64,000 nt of DNA from Dipteris shenzhenensis (taxonomy: Eukaryota; Polypodiophyta; Polypodiopsida; Gleicheniales): the NCBI GenBank assembly GCA_047967505.1, contig CM106540.1; one strand, written 5' to 3'. Positions 45,756 through 56,600 of the stretch are shown one piece after another (positions within the stretch are counted from its first letter, which is position 1; every line of letters begins with the position of its first letter). Below the pieces are notes generated by a model that worked only from the letters and a program-made list of their open reading frames with translations, had not been told where the DNA came from and searched no databases. The position numbers and the translations under genes were made by a program.

Positions 45756-46884
45756 GTCTCTTCCATCACCCCTTTTCCTTTTGCCTGGGCAAGACTAGGT
45801 CTTTTCCCCATCGCCCCTTCTCTGTTGAGTGCGGTTGGGGACAAAGTGGAAGGTCTTACTTGTGCCTCATTCTCCTTGTGTTGTCTGAGGGTTGTCACTT
45901 CTGTTGCAAACCTTACAATTCTAGACTTGTTGAGTAGCTCGAGAAGTCTAGCTCTGTTGGCAGGATTGAGAACGGCCATCCCCACCCGAGAGGCTGAACC
46001 AGATGCAAGAGTTGGAGGGAGTCCCGATGGGGCCGTAATGAGTGTGGGTGCTCCAGAGGAGGAGACCACACCAGCAACACCCCCTATGGAGGACCACAAT
46101 GGGGAAGTCACTACTGATGTAGCCATAGAGGAAGTGTACACAGATGGTTGTGCATACGCGGAGGGTCTCGGTGTTGCAAAGGGAACATAGAAGATGTGGA
46201 GGTTAAAGAGGATGGGAGAGCATTTGGGAAAGAGAGGGACGAAGTTGAAGTCATGGATGAGTAGGCAGTAGGAAAGGAAGGAGGTGGTGGAAAAGGCAGC
46301 ACCGGTGTGGATGGAAAGGGAGATGAAACCATCATGGCAGGTAAAGGCATGGCCGGGAGCAAAAGTGCCCCCGAGTGGGATAGAAAGATTAGCTAGGAGC
46401 CCGGAGCTATGCATAACAGATGAGGTAGCAGCTTGTCCAGCACAGGTCGAGGCGGCGGGAGCAGATAGAGTCACCACTCCAACAGAAGAGGTGGTTGATG
46501 AAGACATCGTTGCAAGAGGAGGAGAGGGGCTGGCTTGACCTTGATGAGTCCTTGAGGAGCCCTCGTCCTTCGTACCCTCTTCTTTCACTTGTTCTCCGCT
46601 TTGCACTTCTTCTTCTCCGGAGTTTGGCTCTGACCACCAGGGTTGATGAGAGTGTTGATGAAGTTACTTGCTCTGGCTACTACTGCAATGGGCTCACTTT
46701 GTGCTCGAGTTGAGGACTTCGCAAACTTACGTCGCACGTAATGCTTCTTGTACCGAGTTTGGTCTGCCGGAAGTCTTTTCTCCATTTTTTTCAAGTACCT
46801 CCTAGTTCTCTCACTAGCTCCTTCAAATGTTTCAGAACTACTTGGCATAAGACCTCTCTCTAGAACCCTAGATCGCCACTTCAC
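45756..46884 (-). pseudogene. Tat-giant ORF1-like Ser/Thr-rich protein
   Basis: It begins about 47 bases inside the 5' LTR border with a basic segment (RRYLKKMEKRLPADQTRYKK, HYVRRKFAKSS), then changes frame near 46600 into a Ser/Thr/Ala/Pro-rich stretch, ending in ARLLELLNKSRIVRFATEV and KGKGVMEE where copia-A begins. Its position matches the ORF1 or gag N-terminus of Tat/Ogre elements, but no domain was recognised. Confidence 0.5.
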
Positions 46885-46930
46885 TTGTGCTACTCAGCAC
46901 CAGCAGTGTTCCACCGTGATTGCCATAAAC

Positions 46931-48000
46931 TGTCTGAGGGGAGGGGTTCCTATCCTTTCGGAGGTGTTACCGGAGGCCAAAGGCCGCTGGCGTGAGAAGC
47001 ATGAGTGTTGCAATGCTCTAATGCAATGGATCATGCAGTGCACCGTGCAGTGGTGTGCGAGTGTCGTATGTTGTATTGTAGTGAACGACGACGTACGAGT
47101 GCACTATGCTAAATGACAATCACATGAGAACTCGAGTACATAAGCAGAAGAAGAAAACCTTGTCATGCACTAGTGAACAATCCCCATATCGGAAAGAGAT
47201 AGGAAAAATGAGGAAGGGACCAAGATGGCCAAAGTACATATCATTGGACCAGCATCTACAAGTCACAAGTCGCAAGTCACAAAAACACACAGGTCTATCC
47301 CCATAGTAGACAGAGAGGTACACACAAGTCTCTCCCCACTCTCTCCTTGGTGAGCTCGTAGCTCCAACCTCTATCTCTCCTCACACTCTCCTTTCTCTCG
47401 TTCCAATGGCGAATGCCGAATGCTCCACGCTCAATCTTCCCCCCCTCTCCACCTTCGCGTTCATCCTCATCCCTGCCTTCGAGGGTCCCTTCTTCGCTGA
47501 GAATCTCCCCCCCTTCTTCCCATTGGTCATCCTCTTATCTCCTTAGCTGTTGAGGATAGTCATTGGGCTGCTGGCTCTCTTGATGGCGACGGCGACTTCC
47601 TGACTCGCCAGCCTCTTCTGGTCAGGATAGTGTAAATTCTCCATGTGCAGGTGAGCTAGATCACCGCACCACTGAACCACTGAACCGCTGTCTAACTGTA
47701 AATACTCCTGACTGCTCCATGTGCTAAGCTCACTCTTCATGTGCGCAGCTCTCGATGAGATCGCCTTGGGCATGATACTCCTGGTTGACGTGTGGTTGAC
47801 ATGTGTTGATCCGTGGTTGACATGTGTCGATGCATGGTTGCCTCGGATAGTACTCCTGGATGAACCCGTGTGGTCAACTCCTCGTGTCGTGTGGCTGACT
47901 TGTGTTGACACATAGTCAACGCCTGTCATGTGGTCAACGCCTCTGTCGACATGTGATCAACGCCTGTCGTCATGTGGTTAGGGTTGTTTCTATTGTAACA
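46931..48000 (-). repeat. Tat-giant 5' LTR (1070 bp)
   Basis: Plus-strand ends TGTCTGAGG and TTGTAACA. It is uninterrupted and carries the empty gypsy-1 target (CATGTGCGCAGCTC at 47739-47752). A cluster of about seven TTGAC/GTCAA words lies near its right end. Confidence 0.9.
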
Positions 48001-48005
48001 GGATG

Positions 48006-48190
48006 GTACAGTTTTTTGCCTTTACTTTGTCAGCTATAGCCAATGGAAATACACTTCACTGCCTTGTCCTCCAACTTGTGCCATGGCTAAGATAATATAT
48101 GTGCATATGCCAAACAACCAAAGACTTCCTGCCTTGGGAACCAGAGGAGGTACATGCATTTCAGTTTCAGACTCTATTCTCCCTCTGGTC
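48006..48190 (-). pseudogene. copia-B integrase C-terminal fragment
   Basis: Minus strand reads EVFGCLAYAHI, then KLEDKAVKCISIGYS and KGKKLYHP, the standard copia segment after the integrase core. With one GGATG removed it runs in frame into GRIIVSRDVVF on the far side of Tat-giant, proving the insertion site. Confidence 0.8.
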
Positions 48191-49144
48191 CAACCATCCT
48201 TTAAAAAAAAATACCTAAGTTAACGTTTCATCCATAAATAGACATCCATTACATAAAATTCCTTCTCTTCTTAGCCATTGCCCAAAATCGACAAAATCTC
48301 AAACAAAGATATATAGAATGTCATCAAAATTGACTCATTGTCTCTTCCAAGAATTGAGGCTTTATCTAAAATGCTAATGGGTTTATGACCTAGAAAATGT
48401 GAAAGGGATCATAGTACCTTTTCCTCAACTTGATCGTGAGATGATGTTTCTTAGGTTCAGCAAGTTGCATGCCGAGCTTGCTTATTGAAACGATCAATGA
48501 TGGTCAATATTTGGTCAACACCATTGGGCGTCCTACAAAAAACCATTCAAAAGGAACAAATAGCTACACGAAGCTCATCCAAGACTTGTAATGTTGTAGC
48601 TCCTATATAAGAATTGAGTTTTGGAATGCGATCCAAAATAAATTCAAAACAACTCAAGTGCACATTGGGTGTGAAAACCCAACCATATGACCTATGGAAT
48701 GTCTTCCTTCAAATATATACCCATGAGATACATAAAGATAGGTCTCATGGTTTGGAAGGCATGTATAAATTGCTCCTTTCAAAAGATCTACTCAATCATT
48801 TATGACCTTTACCCCTTGAAGATGTGCTATTGCAACTAAGTCTCTTCCAAACACAAATGTTGTGCATCATTGGGGTCTCTTGGTAAATGTCAATCAGAAG
48901 GCTAACAAATGGGTAGTTGGAGATGTCACACCTAGACAACACTCATATCTCATAGCCTAAATGAGAGTGTTTGTACTAATGGGATATATCTAGCAAGGAT
49001 ATCCCAATCTATTCTTGCTAGTTAAAACCAATCCTTGAGATATACATAACAATGTTTAAATACCTATACCCAAACTAGGAATCAACATTCTATAATACTA
49101 TATCATCTTGAGCATCATGGGACATTTCTTGGTACCATAACCCC
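48191..49144 (-). pseudogene. Decayed segment with a possible Ty3 integrase remnant
   Basis: The minus strand at about 48480-48560 reads NGVDQILTIIDRFNKQARHA in shifted frames, recalling the Ty3 integrase core, with further weak similarity (ISLFEILSIL) near 48330. The remainder (48600-49140) has no clear match. A GGAGGGGGTTATGG word (minus) near 49140 could be an old PPT. Confidence 0.35.
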
Positions 49145-52100
49145 CTCCAGGGCCCAGTGGGTTTTACTTCTGATTGACGGACGTAAGGTTGGTTTCCTCA
49201 ACCTTTATGCTCCGAACAACAGAGGGGACCGTGTTTTGTTTTGGAAAGAGTTACTCCCGTGGGCTGACGTTGCGGATTCGTGGATTATTGGAGGTGACTT
49301 CAACATGGTTGAGGCACCTTCTGATAAGAAAGGGGGCAGAAAAGGTGGTATCCACTCCCTTGAGAGAGCAGCCTGGGATGCCTTCTTGTTCAGGTTCAGT
49401 GGCAGAGATGTTTGGTCAGATGATGCATTTCTTGTTCAGTCTCAGTCACTTTTGTTTTCATGGTCGAACCATAGGGTGCAGATGCCTATCCATGCTCGGA
49501 TTGACAGATTCTATGTGGGTGACTGGGCTCTTGATAGAGGGGGGACAGTTTGCATTGCACCCGGTGTTTCCACTTCAGACCATTTTTCGGTAAGTTTTTC
49601 CATCTCAGAGCCTCATTTGAGAGGACGATCTCACAGTATCAGGATCCCCGATGCCTTATACACGGATGAGACTCTCACAGAGGCAGTGTTGGAGATCTGG
49701 GTTTCTCATATGCAGGGGGGGGTGGCCAGTCCTTCACATGTGGCCATAGCACTTGCCAGTATCAGCGACTTCTATCACTCCGTTGCTAGTGCTCGGCGAG
49801 GTGAGGTACTCAGGCGAGAGATCGGTATCCGCCGGCAGTTGGCAGTCCTACAGAGGGAGGAGCAGAAACGACCATCAGATGCTTGGATATAGGAGCGCCT
49901 TGTTGCGGCAAGGGCTCACTTGCAGACCTTGCTTGATCAGAGAGCAGAGTATGCCTTCCATGCACGGGAGTCCTTTTGGATACAGATGGGAGGGAGAGTC
50001 AATAAACATTTTTTCTCTACACTTGGTCCCAGACATAGTAGAGAGAGAGTCAGGCAACTTATTGACTCTGACGGCGTTTTGCAGTCCCATTTGGAAACCG
50101 TCATGCATTTAGCGACAGCTTTCTATCCCTCCCTACTTTCCGCAAATCCGAACTCACAGGCCAGAGAGGTGGCTAGAGATGAAGTTTGGCAGAGTTTACC
50201 TGTGTTGGTCACCCCAGAGATGTTATGCTCACTTGATGCACGCTTTACCAACACAGAGTTCAAGATTGCTCTCTCTGCCCTTCATAAGGGCAAATGCCCT
50301 GGTTCCGATGGTCTTACTCCTTTTTGTATAGCCTTTTGGGATATGATCGGTGATCATATTAGTTCAGCCCTGTAGGGCATTTGGGACTCGGGTGAGATGG
50401 CTGACTCACTGACCGAGGGACTCATTCACCTTATCCCGAAAGGTGGCAACATGAATTTTGTATCCCATTGGAGACCCGTCACTCTTTACAAAATCCTTGC
50501 CAAGGCGATCATCATTCGATTACAGCCCCTTCTTCCAGACCTCATCCATGATACTCAGACAGGCTTTGTGCATGGCAGGAGCATTTTTGATAATATCTTC
50601 TCCTTTTGGGAAGCCATAGAGTGGGCTATGCAGAGTGGGCAGAGGCTAGCAGTTTTACTCTTGGACTTCGAGAAAGCCTATGACAGAGTAGGTAGGGGTT
50701 TTCTAGAGGGCACTCTTCTACGGTTTGGATTTTCAGATGCTTGGATCAGAGGGGTGGCCTCCCTTTACAGATCAGCCCACAGCCAGGTTTTGATTGGAGG
50801 GGTAAGGGGTGACAGGTTTCAGATTTCCAGATCAGTTCGTCAGGGATGCCCTTTAGCCCCCTTCCTCTTTCTTTTTGTGGCAGAAGCTATGAGTATCTTC
50901 CTTAGATCTCAGGCTGAGCTTTTTGGGCTGAGATTGCCCTTGAGATAGGAGGAGGGGCTTTTTGACTATGAGTTGGCTGATGACACTGCTATTTTTATTG
51001 AGGCCTCTTCGCAGTCACTTGATTCTTTCCGGACAGCCTTGGATATTTTTTGCTCAGTTGCAGGGGCACACATACTGGCATAAATCCTTTGGATTTTGGA
51101 TCAGTGATGAGGACACTCCAGGCTGGGGAGTTGACATTGGTTTTTCTTGGATTCAGAGGGGTGTTCCTATCAGGTATTTGGGATGCCAGGTAGGATTGGA
51201 CATCTCTCCAGCACAGCAGTTTGCCCCAGTACTAGAAAGTATAAGGAAAAAGCTCCTTCTCTGGAGCTCTGCCAAACTCGACCTTGCGTCTAGAGTTGTG
51301 GTAGTGAACCAGGTTCTCTTGGCCAACTCCTGGTTTGTGTTCTCTTGCTGGTGCCGGTTTAGGGACCGCATCACTCAGCTCATCAGACCAGTCAGGAATT
51401 TTTATGGAGTGGACTTGATGGCACAACAGATGTTGCAGCAAGGGTGGCCTGGGAGACCATTATTCTCCCTACATGTGAAGGGGGCCTTAATGTCATTGAC
51501 CCGGACTTGCAGTGCAGGCTTGCAGTGCAGGGCATTGCTTTGTAAGATGGTGGTGAGGGGACTCATGCCTGGGCAGGAACCTTGGAAGGATTTCTTTTTT
51601 GGATGCATTCAGGCTTGCACACCAACCTTGGGAGATGATTGGGTGGACAGCCCTCGCTGGATTTTCACTTCAGCCCCTCTCAGATCTCCTGCCTCTCCTC
51701 TCATGACTGCCATCTTGAAAGCTTGGGGGAGCTTCAGGAACACTCTTGGAAGGATTCCACCTTCTACCGTCGAAGAGATTGATAGGCAGCCGATCATTTG
51801 GAATGATAGTATTCTTGACGAGCATGCCAGACCTGAAAGCTTGGGGGAGCTTGGGGAACACTCTTCGAAGGATTCCACCTTCTACCATCGAAGAGATCGA
51901 TAGGCAGCCGATCATTTGGAATGATAGTATTCTTGACGAGCATGCCAGACCACTGGGCACTTCCCATTACATGCAGTGGTCTAAATGGGAGAGAGGCCCC
52001 ACCTACACAGTAGGCACTTGGAAATCTTCTATCAGGCTACCTGAGGAGGCTACGTGAGGATTAGAGACTGCAGTCCGTGAGTCACCTCAGAGGGGTAGCA

Positions 52101-52467
52101 CGCAGGATTCAGCAGATAGATGCAGCCATCCCGGTGGAATGGACAGTTTAGTTGCCTATTACTTCCACCACTTGGATGGGGGCTTTTTTGAGGACATCAG
52201 TTCCTTTACAGGTGATCGCTCTCCGAGGTCTCCGGAAAGACGCACTGGTCTTTGATGTTGGGGATGGAGGTTTACTTTCTACATCCAAGGATGGCATTAT
52301 TCTTGAGGTTGCCTTTCAGCCTGTCAGGATTGCTGGTTTTGTGGATCATGGAGCGGGCTTGCAGTGGTACTTAGACCCCGACCCTCTGCTCTTGGCCTTG
52401 GGATCCTGGAGGTTGTGGTTATATGGAGGTGTACCTATCAGGTGCTTGCAGTGGGACCCAGGCATGT
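49145..52467 (+). pseudogene. LINE (endonuclease and reverse transcriptase), 5'-truncated
   Basis: Starts inside the endonuclease (VGFLNLYAPNN, IIGGDFNM, then SDHFSV), followed by RT motifs HLIPKGG and HWRPVTLYKILAKAI, LLLDFEKAYDRV, VRQGCPLAPFLF and the catalytic ELADDTAIF, then FWISDEDTPGWG, PIRYLGCQVG and SRVVVVNQVLLANSW. Three in-frame TAG codons (49890, 50373, 50946) stand where Gln would fit. A two-base deletion near 51074 shifts the frame. After a 118-bp tandem duplication the C-terminal part (VPLQVIALRG, DALVFDV) continues to about 52467. No ORF1, poly-A tail or TSD is visible. Confidence 0.88.
51717..51952 (+). repeat. 118-bp tandem duplication inside the LINE
   Basis: GAAAGCTTGGGGGAGCTT... 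to ...CATGCCAGACC occurs twice in a row (51717-51834 and 51835-51952) with about five differences. Since 118 is not a multiple of three it breaks the frame. Confidence 0.88.
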
Positions 52468-52962
52468 GACAACAAATGCCCAATCGTCAAGAGTAATATT
52501 TGCTATCTCATGGCTGTGTTCACCTGCAGTAGGAGCATCTAAAACTACATGTCCTTCTCTGAAGCAATGTGTTTTTGGCATTCTGAAATGTTATGTCCAG
52601 GCTTCCTGCAGTGATTGCATCTCTTTTTCTTCTTGCCATCACCTTGGCTATAAAGAGATAAGGCACCATCATTATTCTTAGGCTTGCTGAAATTCTTGTC
52701 CCCCTTACCTTCACCTTTATGGCTAGTGGAAAAAGCTTGATTTGTGTTCATGGAGGCAGGTAAATTTTGCACGGCTCTACTCCTCTTGCAAAAGCAATGT
52801 GACAAGCCGATCAAGAGTATAGTGGTTGGGATTTCCTGTTGTAGCAAAGCCCTGATAATAATAGGAAGTCCACTAAGCATAGTAGACATTAACCATAATA
52901 TCTAGCACAATCTCATCAATATTAACAAGCTCCTCTCTGTAGTCTTTTATCTTAGTCAAGTA
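52468..52962 (-). pseudogene. copia-B gag C-terminal part
   Basis: Minus strand: LTKIKDYREELVNIDEIVL, NQAFSTSHKGEGKGDKN, zinc knuckle CNHCRKPGHNISEC (canonical CX2CX4HX4C), then DDWAFVV next to the protease, where the LINE begins. Frames shift at least twice. It rejoins the N-terminal gag at 60472 when LTR-C and one AAGTA are removed. Confidence 0.82.
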
Positions 52963-53114
52963 TGTTAGAAATGACCCAACACAGGGTACGCACAGCGGAA
53001 GACTGATAGTATTTCCCAGGAGCTCACACAGTGTGGTGTGGGGTGTGGAATCACAAAATTCTTAACTTAATGTGGATAGATGTGCAAGCCAGTAAATAGA
53101 CAATGCTCAGAGAC

Positions 53115-53604
53115 TATAACAAACTTTCTTCTATCACGTCGTTTCTCACAAGGTATCTCTAACCTCGTCGTGTATTAATATTATCACGGGCGATGGCTTT
53201 TGATTTATTCCTCCCAGCCAACTCTCAGGGATCGTTGATACATCATATCGTAACATCCATCGTTGTTTTTCTTCATCCTTATCCCTGAGACCCACAATTC
53301 CCTAGATAGTTCCTGGCCACATGTCTTCATTTTAGGCCCCTTCTTAGATGCATCCTTTTTTTACCCCTCTCTTGGAGTTCATTTAAAACCAATTGCCCCT
53401 TGGCAATTTGCACATTTAGATGCACCTAGGCCCTAGCCCTATTAGAACTACCTAGTCAATGCCATTACGCCCTCACCTAGGACCTTGGCAGTTACTTCTC
53501 TTGACCATTTAATTACGCACATTAACTATTACAAAAGTTGGTCATCTAAGAGAAAATGCCCACCGATCTATCCGAGGTCATGCTATCTCGGCTAGAGCAT
53601 AACA
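53115..53604 (-). repeat. gypsy-2 3' LTR
   Basis: 490 bp. On the minus strand it starts TGTTATGCTCTAGCCGAG. The PPT lies at 53605-53617 (plus TTCCTTCCCTCTT). Confidence 0.9.
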
Positions 53605-53616
53605 TTCCTTCCCTCT

Positions 53617-56600
53617 TCAAGCATCAGCGTCCTCGATGATGAAATCTGGGAACGCTCTCCGTAACTGGTATACGGATTCCCAGGTAGCTTCCGATAGAGG
53701 CTGACCATGCCATGCAACCAACACGGTGGGTATCTTCTGATTTCGTATTTGCATTGTTCCTCGGTCCAAGATTCTTGTTGGTTTGCGCCTTGCAATATCC
53801 TCTATCTCCTGAAACAAAACCACACCTTCGATTAGCGAGTCACCTGTATGCAAAAGTTTCTTTAAGCGCGAAACATGAAAAACCGGGTGCACCTTACACC
53901 CCTGTGGCAATTCTAATTTATAGGCTACACTGCCTATTCTCTTTAGAATTAACCACGGCCCACAGTATCGAGTTGATAACTTAGCACACTCTCCTGAAGT
54001 CAACGACTTCGAGTGCGAAGGAATTCTGAGAAAAACTTTTTCTCCTTCTTCAAATACTCTTATAGACCGATTTTCATCCGCATACACCTTGGCTCTATCC
54101 ATAGCCTGGCGGATATTAGCTCTCGCAAGTGCTAGCATCTCCCGCATCTGAACTACAAAGTTCGCGGCACTAGGCACTTTCTGAGGTACTCCAACTATAG
54201 TTGGATTGGCTGGTCTATAACCATAGTTCAGCTCAAACGGACTGAACCCAGTAGATGAATGTTTCCTATCATTGTAGGCAAACTCCAACAATGGCAACCA
54301 CTTGTCCCATGTATGTTGCCTCAATGACACATATGCCCTCAGCATATCCTCTAAAGTCTGGTTGACTCTCTCCGTCTGACCATCCATCTGATCCCCACTA
54401 CTCATTCCCAACTCAGTCCTCAGTGTCTCAAATACCGCTGTCCAAAAATGACCGGTAAATCTAACATCTCTGTGTGACACTATGGATCTAGGCAATCCAT
54501 GCAGACGAAATATATGTCTAATAAACAAATCCGCCACTTGCGGGGCACTAACAGACTCTCTAGTCGGAATGAAGTGAGCCATCTTGGTTAGACGATCAAC
54601 CACCACAAGGATAGAATTATATCCTCCTTGTGTTGCAGGTAGCCCTACAATAAAGTCCATGGAAATGCTCTCCCACTTACTTAGTGGTATTTCCAAGGGC
54701 TGTAAAAGTCCGGGTGGCTTCACCCGCTCGGCCTTACTTACCTGACACGAGAAACACCGTGTCACATATTCATGAATATGCTTTTTCATCTTTGGCCAAA
54801 AGAAATCTCGCTTCACGAGATCATATGTCTTCTCGACTCCTGGATGTCCCGCACACGGGCTATCATGGCATTGTCGAACGACTCTCTGCCTGAGATCATT
54901 CTGACCAGGTACTACAACCTTGCCATTTCTAACTAGCATACCATCCCTTATGGTATATCTTGCATAAGTTTGGCCTTTTCTGGATGCCAGGTCATCCTTT
55001 TCATTTTCCCCGGGTTTTAACACATGAGCCTTAGGCCATAAGCTCTGGATAAACTCGTCCACTTTTTGAGTTTCTCTTATCTCGGTCATTAGAGCACTCT
55101 CTAATACCGTGAAACTCAGGTTATGCATAATGCGAGACAACGCAATAGCAACCTTATTGTCTTTTCCTCTTCGGTACCGAATCGTTAGATTAAACTCCTG
55201 CATGAGCTCTGCCCACCTAGCTTGGCGGCCCCTCAAGTCAGGTTGTTTACAAAAATGTTTCAGAGTATCATGATCTACATCCACATAAAACTCTGAACCA
55301 TACAGATAATGCCTCCATGTTTTCAAAGCATGGATAACTGCATACAACTCCAATTCATGAGTTGGCCAATTCCTTTGAGAGGGAGAAAGCTTCTTGCTTT
55401 CAAAGGCTACTGGCCTTCCCTCTTGAAGGAGGACTGCTCCTACCGCAATGCCACTTGCATCGGTTTCTAGGAACAACGGTTTCTGGGGATCAACTATTTT
55501 TAACACCGGTCCTGAGACCACAGCTTGTTTTATGGTGTTAAAACTTTCTTGTTGATTCTGTCCCCAAATAAAAGGTACTTTATCTGAGGTCAGATCAGTC
55601 AATGGCGATACGATTATGGAATATCCTTTGATATGCCTTCTATAAAACTGGACAAATCCCAAGAATGATCGCAACGCGGTCAGACTCTGAGGGATTGGCC
55701 AAGTTAGTATCGCAGCCACTTTCTTCGGATCCATTTCTACCCCCTGTGGAGTAATTATGAACCCTAAATACTCAAGCCTAACCATACACAGTATAGTTTT
55801 CTTTTTATTCACATAAAGACTGGCTTTCCTCAAAGTACTGAACACTACCCTTAAGTGTTCACGATGTCTAGTAACACTCTTACTGAATATCATGATATCG
55901 TTAATAAAATGTACTACGAACTTTCCGATATACGGACGTAGTAAATCGTTCATAAGCATGACGAAGGTCGCTGGAGCATTGGTAAGTCCAAAGGGCATTA
56001 CCAAAAACTCATAATGACCAAACCTGCTTCTAAAAGCGGTTTTATGCACATCCTCGGCTCTAATCCGGATCTGATGATAGCCGCACTTAAGATCTATCTT
56101 GCTGAAAATCACGGCTCCATATAATGCATCTAGCAAATCATCAATCCGAGCCATCGGATACCTGTGCTTAACAGTGATATTATTCAATGCTCTGTAATCT
56201 ATACAGAGGCGAAACGTATCATCCTTTTTCCTCTTTAATATCACTGGCGAAGCAAAAGGTGAGAAACTTGGTTGAATCTGCCCCAGCTTGAGGTATTCTT
56301 CCAGTTGTCTACGCACCTCCGCTTCTTCAGCAAAACTCATCCTATAGGGAGGTCTATTTACAGGTTCTGCCCCCGAGATCAGTTCAATCTTATGCTGAAC
56401 TTTCCGCTCTGGAGGTAACCCATAAGGTAGTTCATCCCTAAAACATTCAGAGAACTCCTCTGTTATAAGATTAGCCAGCTTGGCCATCTCACCACTTTGC
56501 GTAACATCAGTGCTAGCCGAAGACTCATCCATCGGCTCTACCGACGCTGTGCAAAGGAATAAAAACTCAACTTGAGCCTTTCTGATTTCCATCACGGAAA

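Larger units (their letters stand above)
18510..48000 (-). mobile_element. Giant Tat-type Ty3 element ('Tat-giant'), TSD GGATG
   Basis: The LTRs are 46931-48000 (5' on the minus strand) and 18510-19336 plus 25901-26148 (3', split by gypsy-1). Both are 1070 bp once gypsy-1 and one TGCGT copy are removed. GGATG occurs at 18505-18509 and 48001-48005. The PPT GGCGGGGGAAAC (minus strand) abuts the 3' LTR. Minus-strand order: ORF1-like Ser/Thr-rich frame, (copia-A insertion with loss of gag, protease and RT), RNase H-integrase, tandem repeats, a coiled-coil ORF, PPT. About 10.8 kb of its own sequence remains of the 29.5-kb span. LTR copies look roughly 95% identical by eye. Lineage call: the integrase pattern (ANGLAESSN) and large size fit Tat/Ogre-like elements. 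Confidence 0.85.

Noticed and set aside
38811-50948. TAG reassigned or read through as glutamine
   Set aside because: The host exons and intact gypsy-1 use normal stop codons, and the affected frames are in degraded elements. Methylation-driven CAG to TAG decay is simpler, though programmed readthrough is not formally excluded.
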